Below are positions 18,757 to 29,228 of a stretch of DNA of 64,000 nt, in pieces (position 1 is the first letter of the stretch; every line of letters starts with the position of its first letter). Below the pieces are notes generated by a model, which saw only the letters and a program-made list of their open reading frames with translations, ran no database searches and was not told the DNA's origin. The stretch lies in assembly GCA_016926625.1 (NCBI GenBank), contig JAFGOE010000030.1:1-64000 (forward strand), read 5' to 3'. Source of the DNA: Candidatus Zhuqueibacterota bacterium. GTDB taxonomy: Bacteria; Zhuqueibacterota; Zhuqueibacteria; Thermofontimicrobiales; Thiofontviventaceae. Both the position numbers and the translations under genes were made by a program.

Positions 18757-19200
18757 CTACCTGGCATTCGAACATACCGTGTGCGAATGTACAGGTAAGA
18801 TCTCATCCTCATGTGCATCATCATCGTCAAAGACCATACGTTTCAAATCATGGATGTCAAACGGTTTTTCAATATATCGAAGATCTGCTGTTTTACTAAG
18901 TTTATGTTTTAGCTCGCGTTCGATTTCAGGCGTGCCATAGGCGGTCATCAAAATGACCGAGATCTTCAGTTTTTTGCTGATGATCTCATCGAGCAATTCG
19001 AGCCCGCTTATGCCCGGCATGCGGATATCGGAAATAACCAAATCGAATTTGGTCGTTTTCAATAACTGCAACGCTTCATCACCACGATTCACACATTGAA
19101 CTTCGATTAAATCATCGGATCTCTTCAGGCTTTTCGAAATACTCCAGCTTAAGTCTTCTTCATCATCCGCAATCAAAATTTTATTGTAACGAGTCTTCAT
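18757..19200 (-). CDS. single-domain CheY-like response regulator
   Basis: 'KILIADDEEDLSWSISKSLK', 'DLVISDIRMPGISGLELLDEI', 'VILMTAYG', 'YIEKPFDIHDLKRMV'. Confidence 0.9.
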   Translation of the reverse strand: MKTRYNKILIADDEEDLSWSISKSLKRSDDLIEVQCVNRGDEALQLLKTTKFDLVISDIRMPGISGLELLDEIISKKLKISVILMTAYGTPEIERELKHKLSKTADLRYIEKPFDIHDLKRMVFDDDDAHEDEILPVHSHTVCSNAR

Positions 19201-19352
19201 CTGGTTTCATCTCCGGCGTTTCTTAGCCCACTATCCTTTGCTATCAATGATCATTTACAATTTTGTAATCCGTACATAAAAACATAATCTAATTAAAAAC
19301 AATATGATACAAATAAACAAATTTGTACATTGACCGTTTTCATCATTATATT

Positions 19353-19369
19353 AAGCAAAGAATGTGCCA
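19353..19369 (-). promoter_or_regulatory. sigma-54 (-24/-12) promoter upstream of the CheY-like/parA genes
   Basis: Reverse complement TGGCACA-TTCT-TTGCT against consensus TGGCACG-N4-TTGCW, with GG/GC spacing intact. Confidence 0.75.
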
Positions 19370-19417
19370 CAGACTAAATAATATTTTAACTATATTAATT
19401 TATATAGGTTTGTAAAA

Positions 19418-19464
19418 ATTAATCGATTATATTATTTAAAATCAAATAATTATAATCGATTAAT
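19418..19464. promoter_or_regulatory. candidate enhancer-binding site: paired TAATCGATTA palindromes
   Basis: Near-perfect inverted repeat attaatcgattatattattt / aaataattataatcgattaat; the palindromes at 19420-19429 and 19453-19462 are 33 bp apart. Confidence 0.5.
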
Positions 19465-19548
19465 AAGAGGGGGTTCTGAAAATTAACAATTTGTAATATT
19501 AGCAGCTGAACGATTCGGGCTATATCGAATGGTCAATTTTCGATCAAA

Positions 19549-20955
19549 TTATCCTATTTCGTACTGCTTTAATTTCTCTCTGAGAGTGGAGCGCGATATG
19601 TTCAGGATACGCGCCGTTTTGGATTTATTTCCGTTGTATTTCTCTAAAATATTGAGGATATGCTGTTTTTCCATCTCCTGCAACGACTGTTCTTCGGGCA
19701 TCACCTTTGGCAGCGGGGGAGGTGCCGTGGGGGTGTAATCCACCGCGGTTTTCTCTGCAGTCGTGGTGAACGATGCGGGGGATCTCATGCTCAGTTCACC
19801 CGGTAGATGATTTGCCTCGATGATCTCGCCGCGACAGAGAATACAGGCTCGTTCCAGGACATTACGCAGCTCACGAATATTGCCGGGCCAGCTGTAATGG
19901 GTCAATATGTCCATGGCTTCCGGCGAAATATCCTGGATATTCTTGTTAAAATCGGAGTTATTTCTGGATATGAAGTATTTAGCCAGTATGATGATGTCGC
20001 TGGTTCTCTCCCGCAGCGGTGGTACCACGATTTCCATGACATCGAGTCGATAAAAGAGATCTTCCCTGAAGATACCTTTTCTTATGCATTCCTGGATATC
20101 CTGGTTAGTCGCCGCGATTACCCTGACGTCGATCTCGATATCATTTGTACCGCCGACACGGCGGACTGAGTGCGTCTCCAGTACACGCAGCAATTTAGGC
20201 TGCAGGAACATGCTCATGCTGGAAATTTCATCGAGAAAGATCGTTCCGGTGTGTGACAGTTCGAACAATCCCTTTTTCAGGGTTTTGGCGTCGGTAAAGG
20301 CGCCTTTTTCATGTCCGAACAATTCGCTTTCAGCCAAATTTTCGGTAAGGGCTGTGCAATTGATGCTAATAAGCGGCTTATCGGAGCGGTCACTCCAGTT
20401 ATGAATCGCTTTGGCAACCAGTTCTTTGCCAGTTCCCGTTTCCCCCTTGATCAACACCGACGTTCTGGGAGTGGCTGCCACGAGTTTAATATGGTTAATG
20501 ACCTCCATGATCTTGGGGTGATTACCGATAAACGGATCGTCCTTGCGTCGTTCCGATTCGAGCATCTGCAGAGAAGCCTGACGTTTGAGCGTCAGCGTCT
20601 CCAGAGACTTTTTCACGACCATTCTCAGCTCTTCGATCTCAATCGGTTTCATGAGGTAGTCGTACGCACCAGCCTTCATCGCCTGGACAGCCGATTCGAT
20701 GGTACCGTGGGCTGTAATCATGATGACCAGCAGATCGGGATCGATCTCCATGGCTTCTCGCAGAACCTGCATACCGTCCTTGCGCGGCAACCGGTGATCG
20801 AGCAGCATCAGGTCGAAAATTTGTTTTTTTAGCAGCTCGAGCGCCTTTTCACCATCGTAAGCGGTTTCCACCCGATGCCCTACCTTACGCAAATTAATTG
20901 CCAGCGGTTCACAGATGTCCTTTTCGTCATCTACAACTAGTATATTCGCTCCCAT
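19549..20955 (-). CDS. NtrC-family sigma-54-dependent response regulator
   Basis: Receiver 'LMLLDHRLPRKDGMQVL', AAA+ 'GETGTGKELVAKAIH', 'GHEKGAFTDA', Fis-type HTH 'EKYNGNKSKTARILNISRSTLREKLKQY'. Confidence 0.96.
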   Translation of the reverse strand: MGANILVVDDEKDICEPLAINLRKVGHRVETAYDGEKALELLKKQIFDLMLLDHRLPRKDGMQVLREAMEIDPDLLVIMITAHGTIESAVQAMKAGAYDYLMKPIEIEELRMVVKKSLETLTLKRQASLQMLESERRKDDPFIGNHPKIMEVINHIKLVAATPRTSVLIKGETGTGKELVAKAIHNWSDRSDKPLISINCTALTENLAESELFGHEKGAFTDAKTLKKGLFELSHTGTIFLDEISSMSMFLQPKLLRVLETHSVRRVGGTNDIEIDVRVIAATNQDIQECIRKGIFREDLFYRLDVMEIVVPPLRERTSDIIILAKYFISRNNSDFNKNIQDISPEAMDILTHYSWPGNIRELRNVLERACILCRGEIIEANHLPGELSMRSPASFTTTAEKTAVDYTPTAPPPLPKVMPEEQSLQEMEKQHILNILEKYNGNKSKTARILNISRSTLREKLKQYEIG

Positions 20956-20961
20956 ATAGGG

Positions 20962-22998
20962 TTACTCCTCTGTAGGTAATAAGATTGTAAAGGTCGTACC
21001 TTTTCCTGATTCGCTTTCGACACTGATGTCACCCTTATGATCTTCCACGATGCGATAGACGATAGACAGGCCGAGTCCTGTGCCGGTCGCCTTCGTCGTA
21101 AAAAACGGATCGAATATGCGGTTGACTGCCTCCTGGTCAATGCCCTTTCCATTGTCGATCACCTTGACTCGAATATATTCTGATTTTTTGGTGACGGCGA
21201 AGCGGGCGTTCCGTCTGTCCTTAGGCTGAAGTTGTGTCTCTATCGGAGCGGCTTCAACGATCAATTTCCCGCCACTTTCCATGGCTTCGATGGCATTGAT
21301 GAATAGATTGATGAATATCTGTTGAATTTGATGAAAATCCACAAACACCGAAGGCAGCGATTCACTCAGCTTGGTTTCGAACTCGATACCGCTCTTCTTG
21401 ATGCGATCTTCGATCAAAATTAATACTTCCTTTATTATAGTCTCTAATTGATACTTTTTCAGGTTCGGTTCACGCGGTTTTGCATAGGAGAACAATGTCC
21501 GCAGCAGTTCATCCAGCCGGTTAACCTGAGCGATGATTCGACCCAGATATTCTCGTCTGGTATCGTTTACCTCAAAATCTTCCTCTAGCGTTTGGGCGAT
21601 GATCTTGATCCCGGCGATCGGATTTCGCACCTCGTGCGCCAGTCCCGATGCAAGAACGCCCAGCGAGGCGAGTCGGTCCATACGTAACACCTCGGACTGC
21701 ATCTGCTTGATCTGGGAGATGTCACGAAATGAGATGATATGTCCGACTTTCAGCCCATAATTATCGATGCGCGGAGTGAGCGTGTAACCGATGGTGACCT
21801 TGCTCCCGTTTTTGCGCGTGGTCTCTAATTCTCTTCTGATGTTGGAATGATCGGGTGGAATGATTTCTGGTACTAATCGTTTGCTCTCTTCCTTGGGTAT
21901 CACGTCATCGATATTCTTGCCGATCACTTCTTCCGACTTATAACCGAGTACATCTTCGGCACCGCTGTTGAAAGATGTGATCTTCCGATCGAGATCCAGG
22001 GTAATGAGTCCCGCATAAATGCTTTGAATAATGCTTTCGTTGAAATTTTTTAACTCGATGTTCTCCTGTTCCAATTCCTTGCGCTGTGTAATATCCCTGG
22101 CGATGCCCACCAGTCCCACCACCTCAGCTCTTTCGAAAATAGGATTGATATTCATGGATAAAAACAGCGGAAAGCCGTTTTGGCAGATGATACGGCACTC
22201 GAAGATTCGTGCCTTACCCTGAATTGCCTTCTGGAAATTAATACGGGCGTCGACCCTGTCTTCGGGTGCGACCAGATCGAAGAAACTTCGGCCCATCCAG
22301 TCCTCGCGTGAGAAACCGGTCAGCGTCGTCAGCCTGCGATTCAGAATCATGAAATCACCCTTTAAATTTAGGGTGAAAATGATGTCGTTTGCGTTCTCGA
22401 TCAGATCCTGATATTTATACTCGCTTCGCTTGATTTTTTGTTCGAGTTCTTTATTCTTTTTCTTGACCTGATTCAGGATGAACACGTTGTCGATGACATT
22501 AATGAGCTCGCGATGACCGAACGGTTTAATCAGAAACGCTGATAAACCCATTTCAAACAGGGAGCCGCGGTCCAATTCGTAATCGTTCTTCGCTGTGAGC
22601 ATGATCACCGGGGTGTCAGAAAGATGGCGGAAACGCTGGTTCGTCACCAGACGTTGAAACACCTCCACACCATCGATCCCGGGCATCATGTAATCGAGCA
22701 AAATAAGGTCGGGTTTATACTTGAGGATAAAATCGATGCCTTCAAGGCCGTCTTTGGCCGACAGGAAATTATAACCAGCAGAGATAATAATCTTTCGGCC
22801 GACTTCTATCATATCGGGATCGTCATCGATCAGCAGGATCATTTTTTTATTGTCTCTATCCGCTGTCGTACTGTTCAGAGATAACGATCTGCCGCTCTTG
22901 TAGATGTGGTCGAAGATGTAATTTTCTATGTCGTGTAGGCTCTTCTCGTTCTTCTGATGAAACTGTTCCCCCTTCCCTTTGTTATCATCTACATTCAT
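20962..22998 (-). CDS. hybrid sensor histidine kinase (receiver, two PAS, HisKA, HATPase)
   Basis: N-terminal 'PDLILLDYMMPGIDGVEVF'; PAS 'ENANDIIFTLNLKGDFMILNRRLTTLTG'; H-box 'LASGLAHEVRNPIAGI'; 'VIDNGKGIDQEAVNRIFDPFFTTKATGTGLGLSIV'. Confidence 0.95.
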   Translation of the reverse strand: MNVDDNKGKGEQFHQKNEKSLHDIENYIFDHIYKSGRSLSLNSTTADRDNKKMILLIDDDPDMIEVGRKIIISAGYNFLSAKDGLEGIDFILKYKPDLILLDYMMPGIDGVEVFQRLVTNQRFRHLSDTPVIMLTAKNDYELDRGSLFEMGLSAFLIKPFGHRELINVIDNVFILNQVKKKNKELEQKIKRSEYKYQDLIENANDIIFTLNLKGDFMILNRRLTTLTGFSREDWMGRSFFDLVAPEDRVDARINFQKAIQGKARIFECRIICQNGFPLFLSMNINPIFERAEVVGLVGIARDITQRKELEQENIELKNFNESIIQSIYAGLITLDLDRKITSFNSGAEDVLGYKSEEVIGKNIDDVIPKEESKRLVPEIIPPDHSNIRRELETTRKNGSKVTIGYTLTPRIDNYGLKVGHIISFRDISQIKQMQSEVLRMDRLASLGVLASGLAHEVRNPIAGIKIIAQTLEEDFEVNDTRREYLGRIIAQVNRLDELLRTLFSYAKPREPNLKKYQLETIIKEVLILIEDRIKKSGIEFETKLSESLPSVFVDFHQIQQIFINLFINAIEAMESGGKLIVEAAPIETQLQPKDRRNARFAVTKKSEYIRVKVIDNGKGIDQEAVNRIFDPFFTTKATGTGLGLSIVYRIVEDHKGDISVESESGKGTTFTILLPTEE

Positions 22999-23031
22999 AC
23001 TCGCTCAAATTTGTTCATAATATTTCATCTA

Positions 23032-24519
23032 TTACATAGCCAATTCGTTTTCCACTTCGTAAAGATCACTCGGTTGTTCCGAGCCGTCCCAGACCGGGAG
23101 GGAGAAATAAAACGTGGATCCTTTGCCCAGCTCGCTCTCGACCCAGATCGACCCGTAATGCAGTTCCACAATCTCTTTTGCCAGCGATAGCCCCAACCCT
23201 GAACCCTCGATGTCTCTGACTTCCTCATTGTCTGTGACACGATAAAATTTATTGAAAATGTGGGGTAACGCTTCATCTGATATTCCGTAACCCTGGTCTT
23301 TAACCGCAACGATCAGTTCATCTCCCTCTTGCTTGAGTGAGATATCAATCTTTCTCTTTTCGGGACTGTATTTTACGGCGTTTGAAAAGAGATTGAGCAC
23401 GACCTCCTCGATCATGCCCTTATCCACATTGACCAACGGAAGACCGGTTGGTACGTCCAGTTCCACTTTAATCTTTTTCTTATCGGCCTGCGCTTTGTTG
23501 TACTCAAGAATATTGGACACGAGGATTCCCAGATCCAGAGGTATCTTGTTGACCTGGCTCTTGCCCGATTCGATCCGGGAGATGTCCAAAAATTTATTGA
23601 TCAGATTGCTGAGACGGTTCGATTCTTTGAGGATGATCTCAGCGTACTCATTCGATTGTTCTTTGTCAAGGTCCGGATCAAGAAGCAGTTCGCTGAAGCC
23701 GGCGATCGATGTCAACGGCGATCGAAGCTCGTGGGCTACCATGGATACGAGTTCGGTCTTCATGCGGTCGATCTCTTTTTCGCGAGTCACATCTCTGAAC
23801 ACTGTCACGATACCGATCGACGCATCTTCGTTGCTGATGACCAGAGCGGATTTGGCCTGCAAGATCAGTTTCTTACGATGGACGCGGGGGATCACACTGA
23901 TCTCGACCGCATTATCATGGTCGACATTCTCATCCCCGGCCATGGCGATCAGATCCAGTAATTCCTTTCTGTCGATAAACCGATCGATCGGTTGGTTCAT
24001 CGCCTCGTTCTCTTCGATGTCGAATAATTTTTCAGCCACGGAATTGATGATGACGATCTTGTTATCCGGATCAGTCACGATAACGCCATCGGCGATGTTC
24101 TTGATGATCGTCTTTGTCTTGTTCTTTTCGGTAATGATCTCGTTCAGGTTCATCTCGTTGAGCCGGCGCAGCTCCGTGGTCATGTAGTTGAATAACTTGG
24201 CGACCTGGCCGACCTCATCGTCGCTGTTGACGTATATTTTGTGAGAGAAATTACCCCGGGCGATTTCAGTCGCACTCTTTTTCAGCTGTTTCAAAGGATT
24301 ACGTAGTCTCTTGGCCAGATAGTAAGCTGCACCCAGCGATAGACCGACGGTAAGCAGAAAAATGATATAGATAAACAATGCCGAAGCGCGTATTTCATCG
24401 TGATTAAGAAAACGTAAGAAATAGATTCCCCAGATGATGAGAGGCAGCATGGACACAAACAGGAAGATGCCAAAGAGACTGTGAAATAACGTTTTTACCT
24501 TTACTAATTTAAATTTCAT
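23032..24519 (-). CDS. membrane sensor histidine kinase (HAMP, PAS, HisKA, HATPase)
   Basis: Two TM helices, HAMP 'LKQLKKSATEIARGNFSHKI', 'ELVSMVAHELRSPLTSIAGFSELL', 'VKDQGYGISDEALPHIFNKFYRV'. Confidence 0.95.
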   Translation of the reverse strand: MKFKLVKVKTLFHSLFGIFLFVSMLPLIIWGIYFLRFLNHDEIRASALFIYIIFLLTVGLSLGAAYYLAKRLRNPLKQLKKSATEIARGNFSHKIYVNSDDEVGQVAKLFNYMTTELRRLNEMNLNEIITEKNKTKTIIKNIADGVIVTDPDNKIVIINSVAEKLFDIEENEAMNQPIDRFIDRKELLDLIAMAGDENVDHDNAVEISVIPRVHRKKLILQAKSALVISNEDASIGIVTVFRDVTREKEIDRMKTELVSMVAHELRSPLTSIAGFSELLLDPDLDKEQSNEYAEIILKESNRLSNLINKFLDISRIESGKSQVNKIPLDLGILVSNILEYNKAQADKKKIKVELDVPTGLPLVNVDKGMIEEVVLNLFSNAVKYSPEKRKIDISLKQEGDELIVAVKDQGYGISDEALPHIFNKFYRVTDNEEVRDIEGSGLGLSLAKEIVELHYGSIWVESELGKGSTFYFSLPVWDGSEQPSDLYEVENELAM

Positions 24520-24523
24520 GATA

Positions 24524-25474
24524 TTATTCCAATACGACTCGATTTCTTCCTTGTTCTTTTGCTTTATACAACCGGTTATCGGCGATCTTGATCAGCGCAT
24601 CAGGATCGTCGGTATCATCCGGAAACGTAGCGACTCCTGCACTGATCGTCAATTTACCGTTCGGCTGTGTTTCTTGATGGAGGAATGGGTAGTCCTCCAC
24701 TATTTTTTTGATCTTATTTGCGACGATCGATGCGGATTCTTTATTCGTCTCCACGAGGACGATGGCGAACTCCTCGCCGCCATAGCGGGCCGCGATATCG
24801 ATCTTACGGATGTTCGTATATAATAATTTTGCTATCGTCTTCAGCACTTTGTCGCCAGCCGGATGTCCGTGCGTATCATTAAAATTCTTAAAAAAATCGA
24901 TGTCCAGCATGATCACCGACACGCTCAGATTATGCCGTTTGGCGCGGGTCAATTCCCTGTACAACTGTTCGTTGAAGTAACGGTAGTTGTAAAGGTCGGT
25001 CAAACCATCCGTTATGGCAAGCTGATACAGTTTCCTCTGTGTTGCTTCCAGTTCTTTTATTTTTAATTCGAGTTCATCATGCAGATGTTTGATACGCAGC
25101 AGCGACTTGACCCGAGCTAATAGTTCAAGTTTGTTAAATGGCTTGCTGATGAAGTCATCAGCGCCGGCCTCTATACCTTTGATCTTGTTTTCGATCTCGT
25201 TTAGTGCTGTGACGAGGATCACCGGGATAAATCGTGTCTCTTCGTTATTTTTCAACTCGCGACAAACTTCAAAACCGTTCATCTTCGGCATCATTACGTC
25301 GAGCAGAATTAGATCCGGCGATTCGTTCTTTATTTTTTCCAGGGCTTCGACGCCATCTTTTGCCACGATCACATCGTAACCCACGGCATCAAGATAGGCG
25401 TGTTGTAATTTACGATTAAGTGCGATATCGTCGACTATCAGGATCTTTGAATTTTCGACACCATTGTTCATCAT
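24524..25474 (-). CDS. response regulator with GGDEF diguanylate cyclase domain (PleD-like)
   Basis: Receiver 'DLILLDVMMPKMNGFEVC'; GGDEF 'VIMLDIDFFKNFNDTHGHPAGDKVL', 'RYGGEEFAIVL'. Confidence 0.95.
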   Translation of the reverse strand: MMNNGVENSKILIVDDIALNRKLQHAYLDAVGYDVIVAKDGVEALEKIKNESPDLILLDVMMPKMNGFEVCRELKNNEETRFIPVILVTALNEIENKIKGIEAGADDFISKPFNKLELLARVKSLLRIKHLHDELELKIKELEATQRKLYQLAITDGLTDLYNYRYFNEQLYRELTRAKRHNLSVSVIMLDIDFFKNFNDTHGHPAGDKVLKTIAKLLYTNIRKIDIAARYGGEEFAIVLVETNKESASIVANKIKKIVEDYPFLHQETQPNGKLTISAGVATFPDDTDDPDALIKIADNRLYKAKEQGRNRVVLE

Positions 25475-25549
25475 GAGGACTCCCTGAGTTGTAGTTTGGT
25501 AGATGAAGGAATGCTATCGTTTCGTTTTCAGAGAACAATACGATAGCTA

Positions 25550-26998
25550 TCACGCATCAAAGTTGAAACGTACGTTCGGCTGTTTTATGGCTTTCACCTC
25601 GTCCAATCGTCCGACCACGGTGTCATGCGGTGCGCTCTTTACGATGTCAGGATTGGAGGCGACTTCCTCTGCGATCTGCAGCATGGCATCGATGAACCGA
25701 TCCAGAGATTCTTTCGATTCAGTCTCCGTAGGTTCAATCATGATCGCTTCTTTGACGATGAGCGGGAAATAGATCGTCGGTGCATGAAAACCCAAATCCA
25801 ATAATCGCTTGGCAATATCCAATGTCTTGACGCCCTGTTCTCGTTGCCGCTCACCCGAGAGGACGAACTCATGCATGCATTTTTTCCTGTAGGGTAGTTC
25901 AAACGACGATTCGAGTTTCGATCTCAGATAATTCGCATTGATGATCGCATTCTCGCTCACACGCCTCAATCCGGCACTACCCAGTAATCGAATGTAACAG
26001 TAGGCCCGCACCATGACACCAAAATTTCCATAGAACGTACTGATTTTCCCTATGGAATGGGGTCGATCGTATTCGAAGGCGTACTTTCCATTATCCTTGC
26101 GTATTAACGGAACCGGCAAAAAATCGGTTAGCTTCGACGATACGCCTACGGGTCCTGCACCAGGCCCGCCACCCCCATGAGGCGTTGAAAACGTCTTATG
26201 CAGGTTAAAATGCAGTACATCAAAACCAATATCACCCGGTCGAACGATCCCGAGCAGTGCATTTAAATTTGCTCCATCCATGTAGGCCAGCGCACCGGCA
26301 TCATGTATTAATTGGATGATCTCCTTAATCTGTGTCTCGAATAGACCCAGGGTATTGGGATTCGTGATCATGATGGCCGCTGTACCGGCGTTCAACTTTC
26401 TCTTCAGATCCTCCAGGTCGATCGTGCCGTTTTCGTTCGATTTTATTTCAACGGACTTGTATCCGGTGAAGGTCACACTGGCAGGGTTGGTGCCATGAGC
26501 AGAATCGGGTATTAAGATATGCTCACGTGCGTCCCCGAGTCGCTCATGGTATGCGCGAATCATCTTTAATCCGGTCAATTCACCATGAGCTCCCGCCGCA
26601 GGCTGTAATGATACCCCTTTCATACCGGAGATCTCGGCTAAGTCGTGCGTCAGTTCATACATGATCTCTAACGCCGACTGAATCATGCTTTCCGGCTGCA
26701 ACGGATGCAATCCCGCCAAACCCGGAAGTCGAGCCATGGTTTCATTCACCTTCGGATTGTATTTCATGGTGCATGAACCCAGCGGATAGAATCCTTTATC
26801 GATGTGATAATTTAAAATGGAAAGAGCTATATAATGTCTAATAACTTCAGACTCAGTCAATTGCGGAATTCTTAATTTATGTTTTCGTTTGTATGGTGAA
26901 GGGATGTATGATTCTAGTATATGATCTTCAGCTTCCAATGCAGGTGTGTAATGAGTGTTGCACTCGTTTTCCGTCCGCTCAAACAGCAGCTTACGCAT
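25550..26998 (-). CDS. gcvPB: glycine dehydrogenase (decarboxylating) subunit 2
   Basis: '[33 protein letters not shown]', '[15 protein letters not shown]', '[22 protein letters not shown]'. Confidence 0.96.
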   Translation of the reverse strand: MRKLLFERTENECNTHYTPALEAEDHILESYIPSPYKRKHKLRIPQLTESEVIRHYIALSILNYHIDKGFYPLGSCTMKYNPKVNETMARLPGLAGLHPLQPESMIQSALEIMYELTHDLAEISGMKGVSLQPAAGAHGELTGLKMIRAYHERLGDAREHILIPDSAHGTNPASVTFTGYKSVEIKSNENGTIDLEDLKRKLNAGTAAIMITNPNTLGLFETQIKEIIQLIHDAGALAYMDGANLNALLGIVRPGDIGFDVLHFNLHKTFSTPHGGGGPGAGPVGVSSKLTDFLPVPLIRKDNGKYAFEYDRPHSIGKISTFYGNFGVMVRAYCYIRLLGSAGLRRVSENAIINANYLRSKLESSFELPYRKKCMHEFVLSGERQREQGVKTLDIAKRLLDLGFHAPTIYFPLIVKEAIMIEPTETESKESLDRFIDAMLQIAEEVASNPDIVKSAPHDTVVGRLDEVKAIKQPNVRFNFDA

Positions 26999-27425
26999 AT
27001 CCCTATCCTTGTCTAAGTTATAGTAATCTCAATATCTAGATGAATAAAATACAACATAATTCTCAAATTGTCAAGTAATTTTTCCCAGCCACAGGTTAAA
27101 CTTGATTAACATTTAATTGCGTTAAACGAGACGAGACGCGGCTTCTGCCGACTGCTCCACACGATCGCAGCGAACTCTGACCCGCGTGCCCGGGTTTTGC
27201 TTCGTTAGATCATGTACTGCATGATCAGTCAATTGCGTTTTTGAAATTTGATACACCACAATTACGTCTTTGTGTTACACCTTGAAACATGTGCATCATT
27301 TGTGATATAAATAACGCATATTTTATATAGAAAACTGCGAATATAATTTAATAATAAATTTATTTTATTAAAAATAGGCCTTTTATGGTGTTTTACAACT
27401 GGCATAGTTTTTGAATGTATAAATA

Positions 27426-28541
27426 GTGAACGATGGGGGAAGTGTTGGTAACTTATATCAATGGATAAACAAAATGAGCGAGTCACATAGCAAACATATT
27501 CCAATGAGTCACCATATCTTCTCGAATTCTTATCCAATGATCGATCATTTCCCAAAGGAATTGAGACGAAAGTGGTATGAATCGATCGATTACCGTTTTC
27601 TGTTCATCCTGTTAGTGACGTCATTGACGGTAGTGAGCCTGATGTACCGGTTTGGTAATAAGGAAATACTGGATACGCTTTTAGAGTCGCGCATTCACTC
27701 ACAAGAAAACTATACTCGATTTATTTTAGAAGATATGGCTGCGATTTCGGAGCAGTCAGCGAAACCTGTTGCTGATGCGATGTCTGAGGATAGAACTCGA
27801 ATGGAGTTACTATTACCCGATAATGTCAAGGTTGAGTCCGCCGCCGAGCCTGCTGAGCTTCTACAGAAGAACATGCCCGCAAGGGCGGTCGTTACCAATC
27901 GTGCTAAACCGACAACCGGCGTAAGCTCTGGTGCAAGCGACGAATTTCAAACGACGTTGTCGGACGCACCGACGGTGGCCCTTGGGGATCCGGGTGCATA
28001 TGGACGGACACAACGCGTCGCGAGTACGGAGATCAGCGGTCCGAGAACGATAGGCAGTCCCGAAATAGAAGATATGAAGACACAGCGTTATGTAGAATAT
28101 AATAAAAATTCGAATAAATTAATCATCGAAGAGTACACACCCTATTCGAGTGCGCATGAACCGACGACAGGGGATAACGATGCCGCCTGGCGAGACATGA
28201 GGGCTGACCTGGCCAAAGACCTCAATATGCGAGCGTATGATGGTACTGTCAGGTCGCCGGAAGCGATCTCGAGAGTGCTGCTCAATCACAACAAGGCGAT
28301 TCAGGATTGTTATAAACAGGCGTTACGTGAAAATTCCTCATTAAAGGGTAAAATCAGCGTACAATTTGCAGTTGATTTTCGCGGACTCGTGAAACGCGTC
28401 GACATCGTCCATTCGTCCCTGAACGACAAGCGACTGGAGCGTTGTATACTTACGATGATCAGAAGTTGGGATGATTTCGGTCCGAGCGATCCCAACTCAG
28501 GCGATTCGATTTACAAACAGACTTATGTCTTCGGAAAATAG
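27426..28541 (+). CDS. TonB-like protein with AgmX/PglI-type C-terminal domain
   Basis: Single N-terminal TM helix; C-terminus 'NHNKAIQDCYKQALRENSSLKGKISVQFAVDFRGLVKRVDIVHSSLNDKRLERCILTMIRSWDDFG'. An alternative ATG lies at 27474. Confidence 0.75.
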   Translation: MNDGGSVGNLYQWINKMSESHSKHIPMSHHIFSNSYPMIDHFPKELRRKWYESIDYRFLFILLVTSLTVVSLMYRFGNKEILDTLLESRIHSQENYTRFILEDMAAISEQSAKPVADAMSEDRTRMELLLPDNVKVESAAEPAELLQKNMPARAVVTNRAKPTTGVSSGASDEFQTTLSDAPTVALGDPGAYGRTQRVASTEISGPRTIGSPEIEDMKTQRYVEYNKNSNKLIIEEYTPYSSAHEPTTGDNDAAWRDMRADLAKDLNMRAYDGTVRSPEAISRVLLNHNKAIQDCYKQALRENSSLKGKISVQFAVDFRGLVKRVDIVHSSLNDKRLERCILTMIRSWDDFGPSDPNSGDSIYKQTYVFGK

Positions 28542-28614
28542 CCCCCTCCTTGGTCTAAATGTGGCAGAGCGGATTAGTATATTAAGTTATGCTAATCCGC
28601 TTCTTATCGAAATG

Positions 28615-28641
28615 AAAAAGGGATCGTACAGATCCCTTTTT
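28615..28641. terminator. bidirectional Rho-independent terminator between convergent genes
   Basis: aaaaagggatc-gtaca-gatcccttttt. Confidence 0.85.
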
Positions 28642-28670
28642 AGTTATGCTTTGAAATATTTAGACGGCGT

Positions 28671-29228
28671 TTAGATCTCTAATATCTCTGCTTCTTTCTT
28701 CTTGAGAATTTCATCGACTCGTTTAATGTAGTCGTCGGTGATCGTTTGCACCTCATCCATTGTGCGATGTGATTCATCCTCAGATATGTCTTTATCTTTC
28801 TCTGCCTTTTTGATGCTATCGTTTGCATCGCGCCGTGCGTTACGGATGGAGATCTTGGTCTCTTCACCCAATTTTTTCGCCTGTTTCACCAACGCCTGCC
28901 GGCGTTCTTCGGTCAACTGCGGAATCGGGAGACGGATGATGTGTCCATCGTTATTCGGCGTCAAGCCAAGATCGGATTTCTGAATTGCTTTCTCGATTTC
29001 ATTGATCATCGACTTATCCCATGGCTGAATGGTCAGCAATCTGGCTTCCGGGACGCCTATATTCGCTGCTTGTTTCAAAGGAACAATCGATCCGTAATAA
29101 TTCACCTTAATGCTATCGAGAAGACTCGGATTAGCCTTACCCGTTCTGAAATGCGTCAGCTCGTAACGCAGATTCTCGATGCTTTTCTCCATCTTGTCTT
29201 TGGTTGAATCTAGAATTCGATTAATCAT
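28671..29228 (-). CDS. frr: ribosome recycling factor
   Basis: '[70 protein letters not shown]'. Confidence 0.97.
   Translation of the reverse strand: MINRILDSTKDKMEKSIENLRYELTHFRTGKANPSLLDSIKVNYYGSIVPLKQAANIGVPEARLLTIQPWDKSMINEIEKAIQKSDLGLTPNNDGHIIRLPIPQLTEERRQALVKQAKKLGEETKISIRNARRDANDSIKKAEKDKDISEDESHRTMDEVQTITDDYIKRVDEILKKKEAEILEI

Noticed and set aside
27000-27425. Possible glycine riboswitch upstream of gcvPB
   Set aside because: No recognisable tandem glycine aptamer cores; only a short gatcatg/catgatc inverted repeat and mixed-composition DNA.
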